In this document: positions 7,144-14,742 of the stretch, piece after piece
Layout of the letters: each line of letters begins with the position of its first letter
Position numbering within the stretch: the first letter of the stretch is position 1
Source: Pseudonocardia cypriaca
GTDB taxonomy: Bacteria; Actinomycetota; Actinomycetes; Mycobacteriales; Pseudonocardiaceae
DNA: 64,000 nucleotides
NCBI RefSeq assembly: GCF_006717045.1
Contig: NZ_VFPH01000002.1
Coordinates: 2,418,001-2,482,000 of the forward strand
Reading direction: 5' to 3'
Notes under the pieces: generated by a model
The model's database searches: none
Told to the model about the DNA's origin: nothing
What the model saw: the letters and a program-made list of their open reading frames with translations, nothing else
Translations under genes and position numbers: made by a program

Positions 7144-8501
7144 CAGGGCACCAGTCCTTCCGAGTTCACCGCTCGCTCGACCTCGGACGCCATCCGCGGG
7201 ACGACCGTGTCGGGGTCGATCTGCGCGGGCGGGTTGAGCAGGTCGGCGAGCACGATCGAGATGCTCGTGTAGGCCGGGGTCTTCGGCCGCACGCTCGCGT
7301 TCTGCAGGGAGTCGCGGATGGCCTGCGAGGCCGGGTACTCGGCCTGGAACGCCGGGTCGTCGTACAGCTCGGACAACGTCGGCGGCACGCCACCCTGGGT
7401 GGCGTTGGTGAGCTGGGCGTCCCGGTTGCGCAGGCACTGCGCGGCCTCGAACGCCAGGTCCGTGTTGCCGCCGGTGGTGCTCACGCCGATGTTGAGGCCA
7501 CCGATCGTGACCGTGGCGGGCTTGTCCGGGTCCACGCGGGGGTACGGCGCCCACGCGAAGACGTCCACGATGCGGCGGCCGGTGTCCTCGCCGGTCGGGC
7601 GGCCCTGCTCGTCGATGAACGTGCCGCCGCCCCCGCCGTCCGGCGGTGGTGTGTTGATCGACGCGTTCACGAACGGGTAGTTGACCTGGAACGCCGCGAC
7701 GCCGGCCTCCATCTGCAGGCGCCCGTCGTTCTCCTGGGCCACCGACAGCGACGGGTCGCTCGCAGGCGAGCTCGCCACCCGCTGCATGATCGACGTGGCC
7801 TTGCGGGCGGCGTCGCCGTCGTCGACGAGCACGTCGCCGTTCTCCGAGACCACCTGGCCGCCTGCGCTCGTGAGGAGCGTGTTGAACCAGACCGTGATGC
7901 CCTCGTACTGCGCCGCCTGCACCTCGATGTAGGAGGGCAGCCCCTGGTCGTGCAGCGCCTCGGACATCTGGATCATCTGGTCCCACGTCTGAGGGGGCTC
8001 CGGCGCCAGGTCCTTGCGGTACCAGAGCAGCTGCGTGTTCGTGTTGAGCGGCGCCGCCCACAGCCGCCCCTGGTACCGGGCGGTCTCGAGCGGGCCCTCC
8101 AGCGTGCCCCGCTCGACGGCAGCCGCCGCGTCCTCGGGCCACGGCGCGATCCAGCCCGCCTCGGCGAACTCGGCGGTCCACGTGACGTCGAGGCCGACCA
8201 GGTCGACCTCGGGGTCTCCCGCGACGAGGCGGCGGGCGAGCTGCAGCCGCTGGTCGTCGGCGGCCTTGGGCAGCGTCTGCTGCGTCACGACGTAGCGGCC
8301 GTTGGCAGCCGCGGTGCAGGCTTCGGCCGCGGCAGCGTAGCCCTTCGCGTTGTCGGCGGGCGTGTAGAAGTTGAGCACCGGTGGCCCGGCCGGCCCCGAG
8401 CTGCATCCGGCCACCGCCGCGGCAACCAGGAGCCCACAGGCCGCCGCGGCGAACAGTCGCCCGCGTCGCCGCCGGAACGTCGGATGAACCGGCTCCCCCA
8501 T
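7143..8501 (-). CDS. lpqY: sugar-binding lipoprotein LpqY
   Basis: A 452-residue extracytoplasmic solute-binding protein. The ATG at 8501 is preceded by GGAGAG at good spacing; an upstream in-frame start at 8567 would break the signal peptide. The signal has Arg-rich n-region FRRRRGRLF, a hydrophobic core, and lipobox VAGC near residue 32, so it is a membrane-anchored lipoprotein. The body is an SBP type 1 fold, with LNTNTQLLWYRKDL and YEGITVWFNTLL segments like those of LpqY. It delivers sugar, probably trehalose recycled from mycolate-type metabolism or the medium, to SugABC. A CRP-like site lies upstream. Confidence 0.83.
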   Translation of the reverse strand: MGEPVHPTFRRRRGRLFAAAACGLLVAAAVAGCSSGPAGPPVLNFYTPADNAKGYAAAAEACTAAANGRYVVTQQTLPKAADDQRLQLARRLVAGDPEVDLVGLDVTWTAEFAEAGWIAPWPEDAAAAVERGTLEGPLETARYQGRLWAAPLNTNTQLLWYRKDLAPEPPQTWDQMIQMSEALHDQGLPSYIEVQAAQYEGITVWFNTLLTSAGGQVVSENGDVLVDDGDAARKATSIMQRVASSPASDPSLSVAQENDGRLQMEAGVAAFQVNYPFVNASINTPPPDGGGGGTFIDEQGRPTGEDTGRRIVDVFAWAPYPRVDPDKPATVTIGGLNIGVSTTGGNTDLAFEAAQCLRNRDAQLTNATQGGVPPTLSELYDDPAFQAEYPASQAIRDSLQNASVRPKTPAYTSISIVLADLLNPPAQIDPDTVVPRMASEVERAVNSEGLVP

Positions 8502-8552
8502 GCGTCTCTCCGTCCCGAAAAGCGCAGACGACGAGGCGACGTCGCCCGCGGG

Positions 8553-8568
8553 TGTGATACCGATCACG
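8553..8568. promoter_or_regulatory. CRP/Cmr-like binding site upstream of lpqY
   Basis: TGTGA-TACCGA-TCACG matches the CRP-family consensus TGTGA-N6-TCACA at nine of ten half-site positions. It lies 52-67 bases upstream of the lpqY start in the 162-base space before the lpqY operon. Regulation of sugar uptake by cAMP receptor proteins is well known in actinobacteria, but binding here is inference. Confidence 0.5.
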
Positions 8569-8587
8569 GCCAGTGGCCGGTGATCAG

Positions 8588-8616
8588 AACCTATGCGCGC
8601 GGAGATGCGGTCGCAA
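8588..8616 (-). promoter_or_regulatory. candidate lpqY operon promoter
   Basis: On the minus strand TTGCGA (8611-8616), a 17-base spacer and TAGGTT (8588-8593) precede lpqY. The start of transcription would be near 8581, which puts the CRP-like site at about +13 to +28, a position expected for repression rather than activation if this is the promoter used. Confidence 0.4.
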
Positions 8617-8663
8617 TCGCTGGGCGGACGGTTAGGGGTATGACAAGGGCGATTTAGTGTCCC

Positions 8664-9182
8664 TTAAGCCGGGCCTCCGCTCATGGCGAGCTTCGCCAGC
8701 AGCTCACGGGCCTTCTCGGCGTTGCGCGGCTGGCAGAGGACGTCGTACCGGCCCGCGACGAGCTGGCTCACCGACTGGAAGTCACGGCGGCCACGGGACA
8801 GGCCGTAGGTGACAGCGGCGAAGATCAGTCCGAACACCAGACCGAACCCGAGGCCGAGCAGGATCGGCCCGAACGAGCTGCCACCCTGGCTCACCAGGCT
8901 CAGCAGCAGGCCGACGAACAGACCGAACCACGCGCCGGACGCGGCGCCGGACGCGAGGACCCGGCCCCAGGTGAGCCGGCCGATCACCCGCTCGACCAGC
9001 ATGAGGTCGACGCCCACGATCGTGACGTCGCGCACCGGGAAGTCGGAGTCGGCGAGGTGGTCGACCGCCCGCTGCGCCTCCTCGTACGTGGCATAGGAAC
9101 CGACCGGCCACCCGGTGGGCGGAGTCGGCAGGTTGGGCAGTCCGGGCGCGGTGCGCGCGGGGCCACCGAACGGAGTGGTCAC
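8664..9182 (-). CDS. general stress protein 17M-like membrane protein
   Basis: A 172-residue protein from GTG 9182 with GGAGG four bases upstream. After a Pro/Gly-rich 25-residue start comes the general-stress-protein-17M domain: GSYATYEEAQRAVDHLADSDFPVRDVTIVG (about 27-57). Two hydrophobic glycine-rich helices follow (about 77-100 and 103-125), then FQSVSQLVAGRYDVLC, the second half of the domain. The function is not established in the family. It occupies the same position, between lpqY and the MgtE-N gene block, as Rv1234 in M. tuberculosis (from memory). Confidence 0.72.
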   Translation of the reverse strand: MTTPFGGPARTAPGLPNLPTPPTGWPVGSYATYEEAQRAVDHLADSDFPVRDVTIVGVDLMLVERVIGRLTWGRVLASGAASGAWFGLFVGLLLSLVSQGGSSFGPILLGLGFGLVFGLIFAAVTYGLSRGRRDFQSVSQLVAGRYDVLCQPRNAEKARELLAKLAMSGGPA

Positions 9183-9454
9183 GGGGCCTCCTGTTCCTCG
9201 TCGTCAGGGCTCCTGGTGCTCTCGAGCCCACATCATGTCAACGCGGGGACCAGGGACGAAGTGCCCATACCGACGATCATCACATGGAGTCCGGGCTGCC
9301 GCCCGCCGTGGACCGGCCCCGGAGGCGTGCTGGTCGGTTCGGCAAGTTTGCCCGAACGGACCGTTTGATCGACGACGGGCGGTTCCGGGCGCCCCGGTGG
9401 ACGACGCCGGATCCGGCCGGCCGCCCGCTGGACGAGGACCATACGCCGACCGGC

Positions 9455-9511
9455 GCAACGTTCTTTAGCCTTTTCGGCGGCTCCGATTGGACTGAACGTT
9501 GCATAACGTTG
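9455..9511. repeat. CAACGTT repeats in a 394-base gene-free stretch
   Basis: The space 9183-9576 has no gene. It holds GCAACGTTC at 9455-9463 and its exact inverse GAACGTTGC at 9494-9502, then AACGTTG at 9505-9511. The heptamer CAACGTT therefore occurs three times, twice on the minus strand three bases apart. They lie 65-120 bases upstream of the zinc-ribbon gene at 9577, on an otherwise unusually AT-rich patch, and look like a regulator-binding cluster. Confidence 0.4.
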
Positions 9512-9576
9512 TCCCAACATCCGGGACGGACGGCAGGGTGCCGCAAAGGGGGCGCTCCCGGGATCGGAGGTGTCCC

Positions 9577-9840
9577 ATGCCGTTCCTGCTCACCACGGTG
9601 GCTTCGGTCGCCGCCGATCTCTCCGGGTCGGGCATCGTCGTCATCGTCGGGCTCGGCATGCTCGTGGCCTGGGCGGTCTCGCTGCTCCTGCACCCGTACA
9701 CGGCGTGCGGCTCCTGCAAGGGCACGCCGCGCTCCTACGGCTCGATCGCCACCCGGTCGTTCCGGCTCTGCCCTTCCTGCAGCGGGACCGGTCGTCGCCT
9801 GCGCCTCGGGGCGCGCATCTGGCCGCAGAACCGCGCCTGA
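9577..9840 (+). CDS. small membrane protein with DnaJ-like zinc ribbon
   Basis: An 87-residue protein from ATG 9577 with GGAGG six bases upstream. One membrane helix covers about residues 17-38 (IVVIVGLGMLVAWAVSLLL). The remainder is cytoplasmic or extracytoplasmic with two knuckles, CGSCKGTPRS and CPSCSGTGRR, each following the CxxCxG pattern of DnaJ zinc ribbons. A structural zinc ion is likely. No function is known to me. It ends 19 bases before the convergent acyl-CoA dehydrogenase gene. Confidence 0.7.
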   Translation: MPFLLTTVASVAADLSGSGIVVIVGLGMLVAWAVSLLLHPYTACGSCKGTPRSYGSIATRSFRLCPSCSGTGRRLRLGARIWPQNRA

Positions 9841-9859
9841 TCGTCCGGTCCACGAGCGG

Positions 9860-11053
9860 CTACCGCAGGCGGTACTCCCTCAGCAGCCCGCGGCTGATGA
9901 TGGTCTTCTGGATCTCCGAGGTGCCCTCGCCGATGAGCAGGAACGGCGCCTCGCGCATGAGCCGCTCGATCTCGTACTCCTTGGAGTAGCCGTACCCGCC
10001 GTGGATGCGGAACGACTCCTGAGTGACCTCGGCGCAGTACTCGCTCGCCAACAGCTTGGCCATGCCGGCCTCGACGTCGAACCGCTCGCCGGAGTCCTTC
10101 AGGCGCGCGGCGTTGACCATCATCAGGTGCGCGGCCTCCACCTTGGTGGCCATCTCGGCGAGCTTGAACGCGATGGCCTGGTGCTCGGCGATCGGCTTGC
10201 CGAACGTGCGGCGCTGCTGCGCGTACTCGACGGCCAGCTCGAACGCCCGGATCGCGATGCCGCAGGCCCGCGCCGCCACGTTGACGCGCCCGACCTCGAC
10301 TCCGTCCATCATCTGCGCGAAGCCGCCGCCGCGCTTGCCGCCGAGGACTTGCCCCGCGGAGACGCGGTGGCCCGAGAACACCAGCTCGGTGGTGTCGACG
10401 CCCTTGTAACCCATCTTGTCGATCTTCCCGGGGACGGTGAGCCCCGGAGCGACCTCGCCGTACCCCTCCGGCTTGTCCACCAGGAAGCAGGTGAGGTTCT
10501 GGTGCGGCCGGTCGGCCCCCTCGTCGGTGCGGACGAGAACGGCGGTGAGGTTGGAGGTGCCGCCGTTCGTCAGCCACATCTTGGCGCCGTCGATGACGAA
10601 GTCGTCCCCGTCGGCCACCGCCTTGGTGGAGATCGCGGCGACGTCCGAGCCGAGGTCCGGCTCCGACATCGAGAACGAGCCGCGCACCTCACCGGTCGCC
10701 ATCCGGGGCAGGTACCGCTGCTTCTGCTCGTCCGTGCCGTGCTGGCTGATCATGTGCGCCACGATGAAGTGCGTGTTGATCACGCCGGAGACGCTCATCC
10801 AGCCGCGCGCGATCTGCTCGACGACCAGCGCGTACGTCAGCAGCGACTCCCCGAGCCCCCCGAACTCCTCCGGGATGGTGAGCCCGAAAAGGCCCATCTC
10901 CTTCATCCCGTCGACGATGTCCTGCGGGTAGGTGTCGGCGTGCTCCAGCGCGTTGGCGTGGGGCAGGATCTCCTTGTCCACGAACGAGCGGACCGTCGCC
11001 AGGATCTCCTGCTGGATCTCGGTGAGACCGGCGGTCTGGGCGAGCTTGGCCAT
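9860..11053 (-). CDS. acyl-CoA dehydrogenase
   Basis: A 397-residue flavoenzyme of normal family length. Seen are the two acyl-CoA dehydrogenase signatures: middle-domain SMSEPDLGSDVAAISTKAV (about 133) and C-terminal HGGYGYSKEYEIERLMREA (about 355), plus QRRTFGKPIAEHQ in the FAD/tetramer region. It would desaturate a CoA thioester and pass electrons to ETF. The gene sits downstream of, and in the same direction as, a CitE-type lyase (94-base gap), so the two may act on one branched or short-chain CoA pathway. It lacks the long N-terminal extension of methylsuccinyl-CoA dehydrogenase. Substrate unknown. Confidence 0.85.
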   Translation of the reverse strand: MAKLAQTAGLTEIQQEILATVRSFVDKEILPHANALEHADTYPQDIVDGMKEMGLFGLTIPEEFGGLGESLLTYALVVEQIARGWMSVSGVINTHFIVAHMISQHGTDEQKQRYLPRMATGEVRGSFSMSEPDLGSDVAAISTKAVADGDDFVIDGAKMWLTNGGTSNLTAVLVRTDEGADRPHQNLTCFLVDKPEGYGEVAPGLTVPGKIDKMGYKGVDTTELVFSGHRVSAGQVLGGKRGGGFAQMMDGVEVGRVNVAARACGIAIRAFELAVEYAQQRRTFGKPIAEHQAIAFKLAEMATKVEAAHLMMVNAARLKDSGERFDVEAGMAKLLASEYCAEVTQESFRIHGGYGYSKEYEIERLMREAPFLLIGEGTSEIQKTIISRGLLREYRLR

Positions 11054-11147
11054 GGATCCTCCCGACGCTGGGCGAGTTACCGGCCAGTATCACCCGCCGG
11101 CCCGGCTGCACGCTGTGAACGTCCGCACACAGCGCGCGCGATGCACG

Positions 11148-12122
11148 TCACTCCTCCGGCGGGCTCCAGCGGTCCGTGCGCTGCATGCCGGCCGCCCGGC
11201 CCTTGCCCGCGATGACCAGAGCCATCTTGCGGCTCGCCTCGTCGATCATCTCGTCGCCGATCATGGCAGCGCCGCGCTTGCCGCCCGCCTCGGACGTGTA
11301 CCACTCGTAGGCGTCGAGGATGTTCTCGGCGTGGTCGTAGTCCTCCTGGCGGGGGCTGTACGTCTCGTTCGCCGCGTCGATCTGGCCGGGGTGCAGCACC
11401 CACTTGCCGTCGAAGCCGAGCGCCGCGGAGCGATCGGCCACCCTGCGGAAGCCGTCGACGTCCCTGATCTGCAGGTAGGGCCCGTCGATCGCCTGCTTGT
11501 CGTGCGCGCGGGCGGCCATGAGGATGCTCATGAGGATGTGGTGGTAGGCGTCGCCCACGTCGTAGCCGGGCGGCTGCTCCCCCACCACCAGCGACTTCAT
11601 GTTGATCGACGCCATGAAGTCGGCCGGCCCGAAGATGATCGTCTCGACCCGCGGCGAGGCCGTGGCGATCGCGTTGACGTTGATGAGCCCCAGCGCGTTC
11701 TCGATCTGCGCCTCGATGCCGATCTTCCCGACCTCGTGGCCCATCGCCTTCTCGATCTGCGTGAGCAGCAGGTCGAGCGCCACGACCTGCTCTGCCGTCT
11801 GCACCTTCGGCAGCATGATCGCGTCGAGGTTGGCGCCCGCGCCCTCCACGACCTCCGTGACATCGCGGTAGGTCCACTCGGTGGTCCAGTCGTTCACCCG
11901 GACCACCCGGATCTTCTCGCCCCAGCCGCCCTCGTTCAGCGCCTCGACGATCGTCTTGCGGGCCCCGGGCTTGGCCAGCGGTGCGCAGGCGTCCTCCAGG
12001 TCGAGGAAGACCTGGTCGGCGTTCAGGTCGCGGGCCTTGTCGATGAACTTCTGGCTCGACCCGGGTACGGCGAGGCAGGACCGGCGGGCGCGGAGCTGGG
12101 TCGGCTCGTTCGTGGTGGTCAC
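11148..12122 (-). CDS. HpcH/HpaI aldolase / CitE-family CoA-ester lyase
   Basis: A 324-residue protein from GTG 12122 (GAGGAG upstream). The CitE/malyl-CoA lyase core is clear: RSCLAVPGSSQKFIDKA (about 14), VFLDLEDACAPLAKP (about 38), LPKVQTAEQV (about 104), and the metal-binding Glu/Asp pair in IGIEAQIENALG and FGPADFMAS. LHPGQIDAANETYSP is the substrate-loop hallmark. Members cleave malyl-CoA, beta-methylmalyl-CoA or citramalyl-CoA. The length favours an Mcl-like enzyme over the CitE subunit of citrate lyase. It pairs with the acyl-CoA dehydrogenase. Confidence 0.82.
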   Translation of the reverse strand: MTTTNEPTQLRARRSCLAVPGSSQKFIDKARDLNADQVFLDLEDACAPLAKPGARKTIVEALNEGGWGEKIRVVRVNDWTTEWTYRDVTEVVEGAGANLDAIMLPKVQTAEQVVALDLLLTQIEKAMGHEVGKIGIEAQIENALGLINVNAIATASPRVETIIFGPADFMASINMKSLVVGEQPPGYDVGDAYHHILMSILMAARAHDKQAIDGPYLQIRDVDGFRRVADRSAALGFDGKWVLHPGQIDAANETYSPRQEDYDHAENILDAYEWYTSEAGGKRGAAMIGDEMIDEASRKMALVIAGKGRAAGMQRTDRWSPPEE

Positions 12123-12316
12123 GGGCGACTCCTCGTCGAGTGCGGCGCGGATTGCGCCGATGCTGACACGAGCGGCGGCGTCCGCAACTCCGAGGTGACT
12201 GGTCTCTCAGGTCGATCCACCGGGTCAGGGCAGGGTCGGTACACGCCCCCCGGCGGTGAACACGTCCACCACGTCGTACCGCAGGAGATCCACGTCCGGA
12301 GCCTAGGCTTCCGCGC

Positions 12317-13582
12317 ATGGGCACCGATCGGGTCTTCGTCGCGCGCCTGGTCGGTATCGCCGTCTTCGGGCCCGACGGGGAGCGCATCGGCAAGGTGCGC
12401 GACCTCGTCGCCGCGCTGCGCGTCGACTCGAACCCGCCGCGGGTGCTAGGCATGGTGGTGGAGCTCGCCACCCGCAGGCGCATCTTCGTGCCGATGCTGC
12501 GGGTCACCGCGATCGACCCCGGCGCCGTCACCCTCGCGACGGGCTCGGTCAGCCTTCGAGGCTTCGCACAGCGCCCCAACGAGGGTCTACTGGTCGGCCA
12601 GCTGCTCGACGCGCACGTCCGGCTCGTCGAGAGCGGCGAGGAGGCCGTTGTCGTCGACGCCGCGATCGAGCCGACCCGCTCGCGCGACTGGGTGGTCGGG
12701 CGGCTCGCGGTGCGGGTCCGCCGCCACCGCCTCGGCAGGCGCGAGCCGGTGCAGGTGCTGCCGTGGCGCGCGGTCACCGGGCTCTCGCTCACCGACCGGC
12801 AGGGCACGGAGGGCCTGCTGGCCGTGTTCGAGTCGATGCGGCCCGTCGACGTCGCGGCCGCGCTGTCGGAGCTCCCGCAGAAGCGCCAGCACGAGGTGGT
12901 CGACGGCCTCGACGACGAGCGGCTCGCCGACGTGTTCGAGGAGATGTCCGAGGCCGACCAGCGCACGCTGCTCGCGCACCTGTCCCCGGAGCGGGCGGCC
13001 GACGTCCTCGAGGCCATGAACCCCGACGACGCCGCCGACCTGTTGCACGAGCTGCCCGACGCCGAGTCCGACGCGCTGCTCGCCCTGATGCACCCCGACG
13101 AGTCCGAGCCGGTGCGCAGGCTCATGAGCTACTCGTCGGACACCGCAGGCGGCCTCATGACCCCGGAGCCGATCGTCCTGCGTCCGGACGCCACGGTGGC
13201 CGAGGCACTCGCCCGCATCCGCAACCCGGACATCCCGCCGGCGCTGGCCAGCATGGTGTTCGTCTGCCGGTCGCCGTCGGAGACGCCGACCGGGCGGTAC
13301 CTGGGGTGCGCGCACGCCCAGCGGCTGCTGCGGGCGGCGCCGTTCGAGCTGGTGGCGGGCGTGGTCGACACCGAGCTGGCCCGCCTGTCGCCGGACGCCA
13401 CCCTCGGCGAGGTCACCCGCTACTTCGCGGCGTACAACCTGGTGGCGGGGCCGGTCGTCGACGCCGAGGACCACCTGCTCGGCGCCGTCACGGTGGACGA
13501 CGTGCTCGACCACCTGCTCCCGCCCGACTGGCGCGACCGCCTGACAGAGCCCGAGGAGACCAGCGAGGTGTCGGATGCCTGA
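12317..13582 (+). CDS. soluble MgtE-N/CBS protein with PRC-barrel start (Rv1232c-like)
   Basis: A 421-residue protein from ATG 12317, seven bases after TAGGCT (12304-12309), so probably leaderless. The first 150 residues look like two PRC-barrel units (GERIGKVRDLVAAL and a second RDWVVGRLAVRV). Residues about 175-275 are MgtE-N superhelical repeats (HEVVDGLDDERLADVFEEM, LSPERAADVLEAMNPDDAADLL). Residues about 280-410 are a CBS pair. No transmembrane region is present, unlike a real MgtE magnesium channel, so transport is unlikely. The DUF1003 membrane gene overlaps its 3' end by eight bases, suggesting the two form a sensor pair. Confidence 0.8.
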   Translation: MGTDRVFVARLVGIAVFGPDGERIGKVRDLVAALRVDSNPPRVLGMVVELATRRRIFVPMLRVTAIDPGAVTLATGSVSLRGFAQRPNEGLLVGQLLDAHVRLVESGEEAVVVDAAIEPTRSRDWVVGRLAVRVRRHRLGRREPVQVLPWRAVTGLSLTDRQGTEGLLAVFESMRPVDVAAALSELPQKRQHEVVDGLDDERLADVFEEMSEADQRTLLAHLSPERAADVLEAMNPDDAADLLHELPDAESDALLALMHPDESEPVRRLMSYSSDTAGGLMTPEPIVLRPDATVAEALARIRNPDIPPALASMVFVCRSPSETPTGRYLGCAHAQRLLRAAPFELVAGVVDTELARLSPDATLGEVTRYFAAYNLVAGPVVDAEDHLLGAVTVDDVLDHLLPPDWRDRLTEPEETSEVSDA

Positions 13583-14084
13583 GGTGACAACCCATCGCCG
13601 GCTGGACCAGCCGCTGCTCGGGCGGGCGCGCTTCGAGTTCGACCCCGACTGGTTCGCGCGGCTGTCCGAGCGGATCGCCCGGTTCCTCGGCACCGGCCGG
13701 TTCCTCGCGGTGCAGACCGTCCTGGTCGCGGTGTGGATCGCGCTGAACCTCGTGGCGTGGTCGGGCCAGTGGGACCCCTACCCGTTCATCCTGCTCAACC
13801 TGGCCTTCTCCACGCAGGCCGCCTACGCGGCGCCGCTCATCCTGCTCGCGCAGAACCGCCAGGACGACCGCGACCGCGTGTCGCTGGAGGAGGACCGCGC
13901 CCGCGCGGAGCGGACGAAGGCCGACACCGAGTACCTGGCCAGGGAGCTCGCGGCCCTGCGGATCGCGGTCGGCGAGGTCGCCACCCGGGACTACCTGCGC
14001 GGGGAGCTCGACAAGCTCTGCGATCGCCTCGGTGCCGCCGCCCCCGGCCCCGCCGCCGACCGGGCTCAGCGCCGGACGCGGTAG
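13575..14084 (+). CDS. DUF1003-family membrane protein
   Basis: A 169-residue protein, ATG at 13575 inside the end of the MgtE-N gene. It carries the DUF1003 pattern: FARLSERIARFLGTGRFLAVQT (about 25), helix 1 WIALNLVAW, the family-typical WDPYPFILLNLAFSTQAAYAAPLILLAQNR split over two helices (about 66-92), then a charged coiled-coil (DDRDRVSLEEDRARAERTKADTEYLARELAALR). The function is unknown. Tight coupling to the MgtE-N/CBS protein suggests a shared complex at the membrane. Its tail overlaps the convergent RibD-like gene by 19 bases. Confidence 0.82.
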   Translation: MPEVTTHRRLDQPLLGRARFEFDPDWFARLSERIARFLGTGRFLAVQTVLVAVWIALNLVAWSGQWDPYPFILLNLAFSTQAAYAAPLILLAQNRQDDRDRVSLEEDRARAERTKADTEYLARELAALRIAVGEVATRDYLRGELDKLCDRLGAAAPGPAADRAQRRTR

Positions 14085-14638
14085 CGGACGTGGGTCGCCT
14101 CCGGGGTGTCGATCACCCGGACGATCTCCAGCTCGATCTCGGACGGCAGCTGGTCGAACAGCCGGATGCCACGGCCCAGCAGCACCGGTACCTGGTGGAT
14201 CCGCACCTCGTCCAGCACCCCGGCCTCGAGCGCCCGTTGCCCCGTGTACGCGCCGCGCACCTGCACCTCCCGGTCCCCCGCGGCGGCCTTCGCCTGTGCC
14301 ATGGCGCTCTCGATCCCGTCGGTCACGTACGTCACCTTCGGATAACCCCACCGCGCGGCCGGGCCGGGCGGCCGGTGGCTGGGCACGAAGATCGGGAGCC
14401 CGTTGTGGTCGCCGCCCCAGTGGTCCATGAGCTCCGCGGTTCTCCGCCCCGCCAGGACGGCCCCGGCCCCGCCCATCTCGTCCATCAGTTCCTTGACGGG
14501 CCCGGACAGCTCGACGAGCTCCCCGCCCGGCGCGAACCAGTCGTGCAGCCGGTGGCCGTCGGCGCCGCCGAGGAAGTCGTCGGGACCTGCGGCGTAGCCG
14601 TCGAGCGACACCGACATGTCGAGCACCGAGATGGACAC
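14066..14638 (-). CDS. dihydrofolate reductase-fold protein (RibD C-terminal family)
   Basis: A 190-residue protein starting MSISVLDMSVSLDGYAAG, the usual N-terminus of stand-alone RibD-C/YyaP-type reductases. Also seen are VLAGRRTAELMDHWGG (about 80), the NADPH-binding-type strand YVTDGIESAMAQAK, and GVLDEVRIHQVPVLLGRGIRLF near residue 150. An NADPH-dependent reductase is likely; the substrate is unknown and it is not the riboflavin enzyme itself since no deaminase domain is present. It is divergent from the AfsR-like gene. Confidence 0.8.
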   Translation of the reverse strand: MSISVLDMSVSLDGYAAGPDDFLGGADGHRLHDWFAPGGELVELSGPVKELMDEMGGAGAVLAGRRTAELMDHWGGDHNGLPIFVPSHRPPGPAARWGYPKVTYVTDGIESAMAQAKAAAGDREVQVRGAYTGQRALEAGVLDEVRIHQVPVLLGRGIRLFDQLPSEIELEIVRVIDTPEATHVRYRVRR

Positions 14639-14704
14639 GTGACCTCCTGGAGCGGTGGGGCGGGATTGATCGCCAGCTTGGCGGCCGTCGGTGGCAGAGT
14701 GCTG

Positions 14705-14716
14705 TCACCGCGGTGA
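14705..14716. promoter_or_regulatory. perfect 12-base palindrome upstream of AfsR-like gene
   Basis: TCACCGCGGTGA at 14705-14716 lies between the divergent RibD-like gene (start 14638) and the AfsR-like gene (start 14743). It is a candidate operator for one or both, and overlaps an alternative GTG start at 14713, which argues for the downstream start. Confidence 0.35.
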
Positions 14717-14742
14717 AACCCGGCTCGGAAAGGGGTCGACGC

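Noticed and set aside
9860..11053. Methylsuccinyl-CoA dehydrogenase of the ethylmalonyl-CoA pathway
   Set aside because: The protein lacks the long N-terminal extension of that enzyme and no crotonyl-CoA carboxylase/reductase or ethylmalonyl-CoA mutase gene is nearby.
11077..13125. Open frame of 682 codons on the minus strand across the CitE-type lyase and MgtE-N genes
   Set aside because: It is out of frame with one real gene and antisense to the other, with low-complexity Ser/Arg composition.
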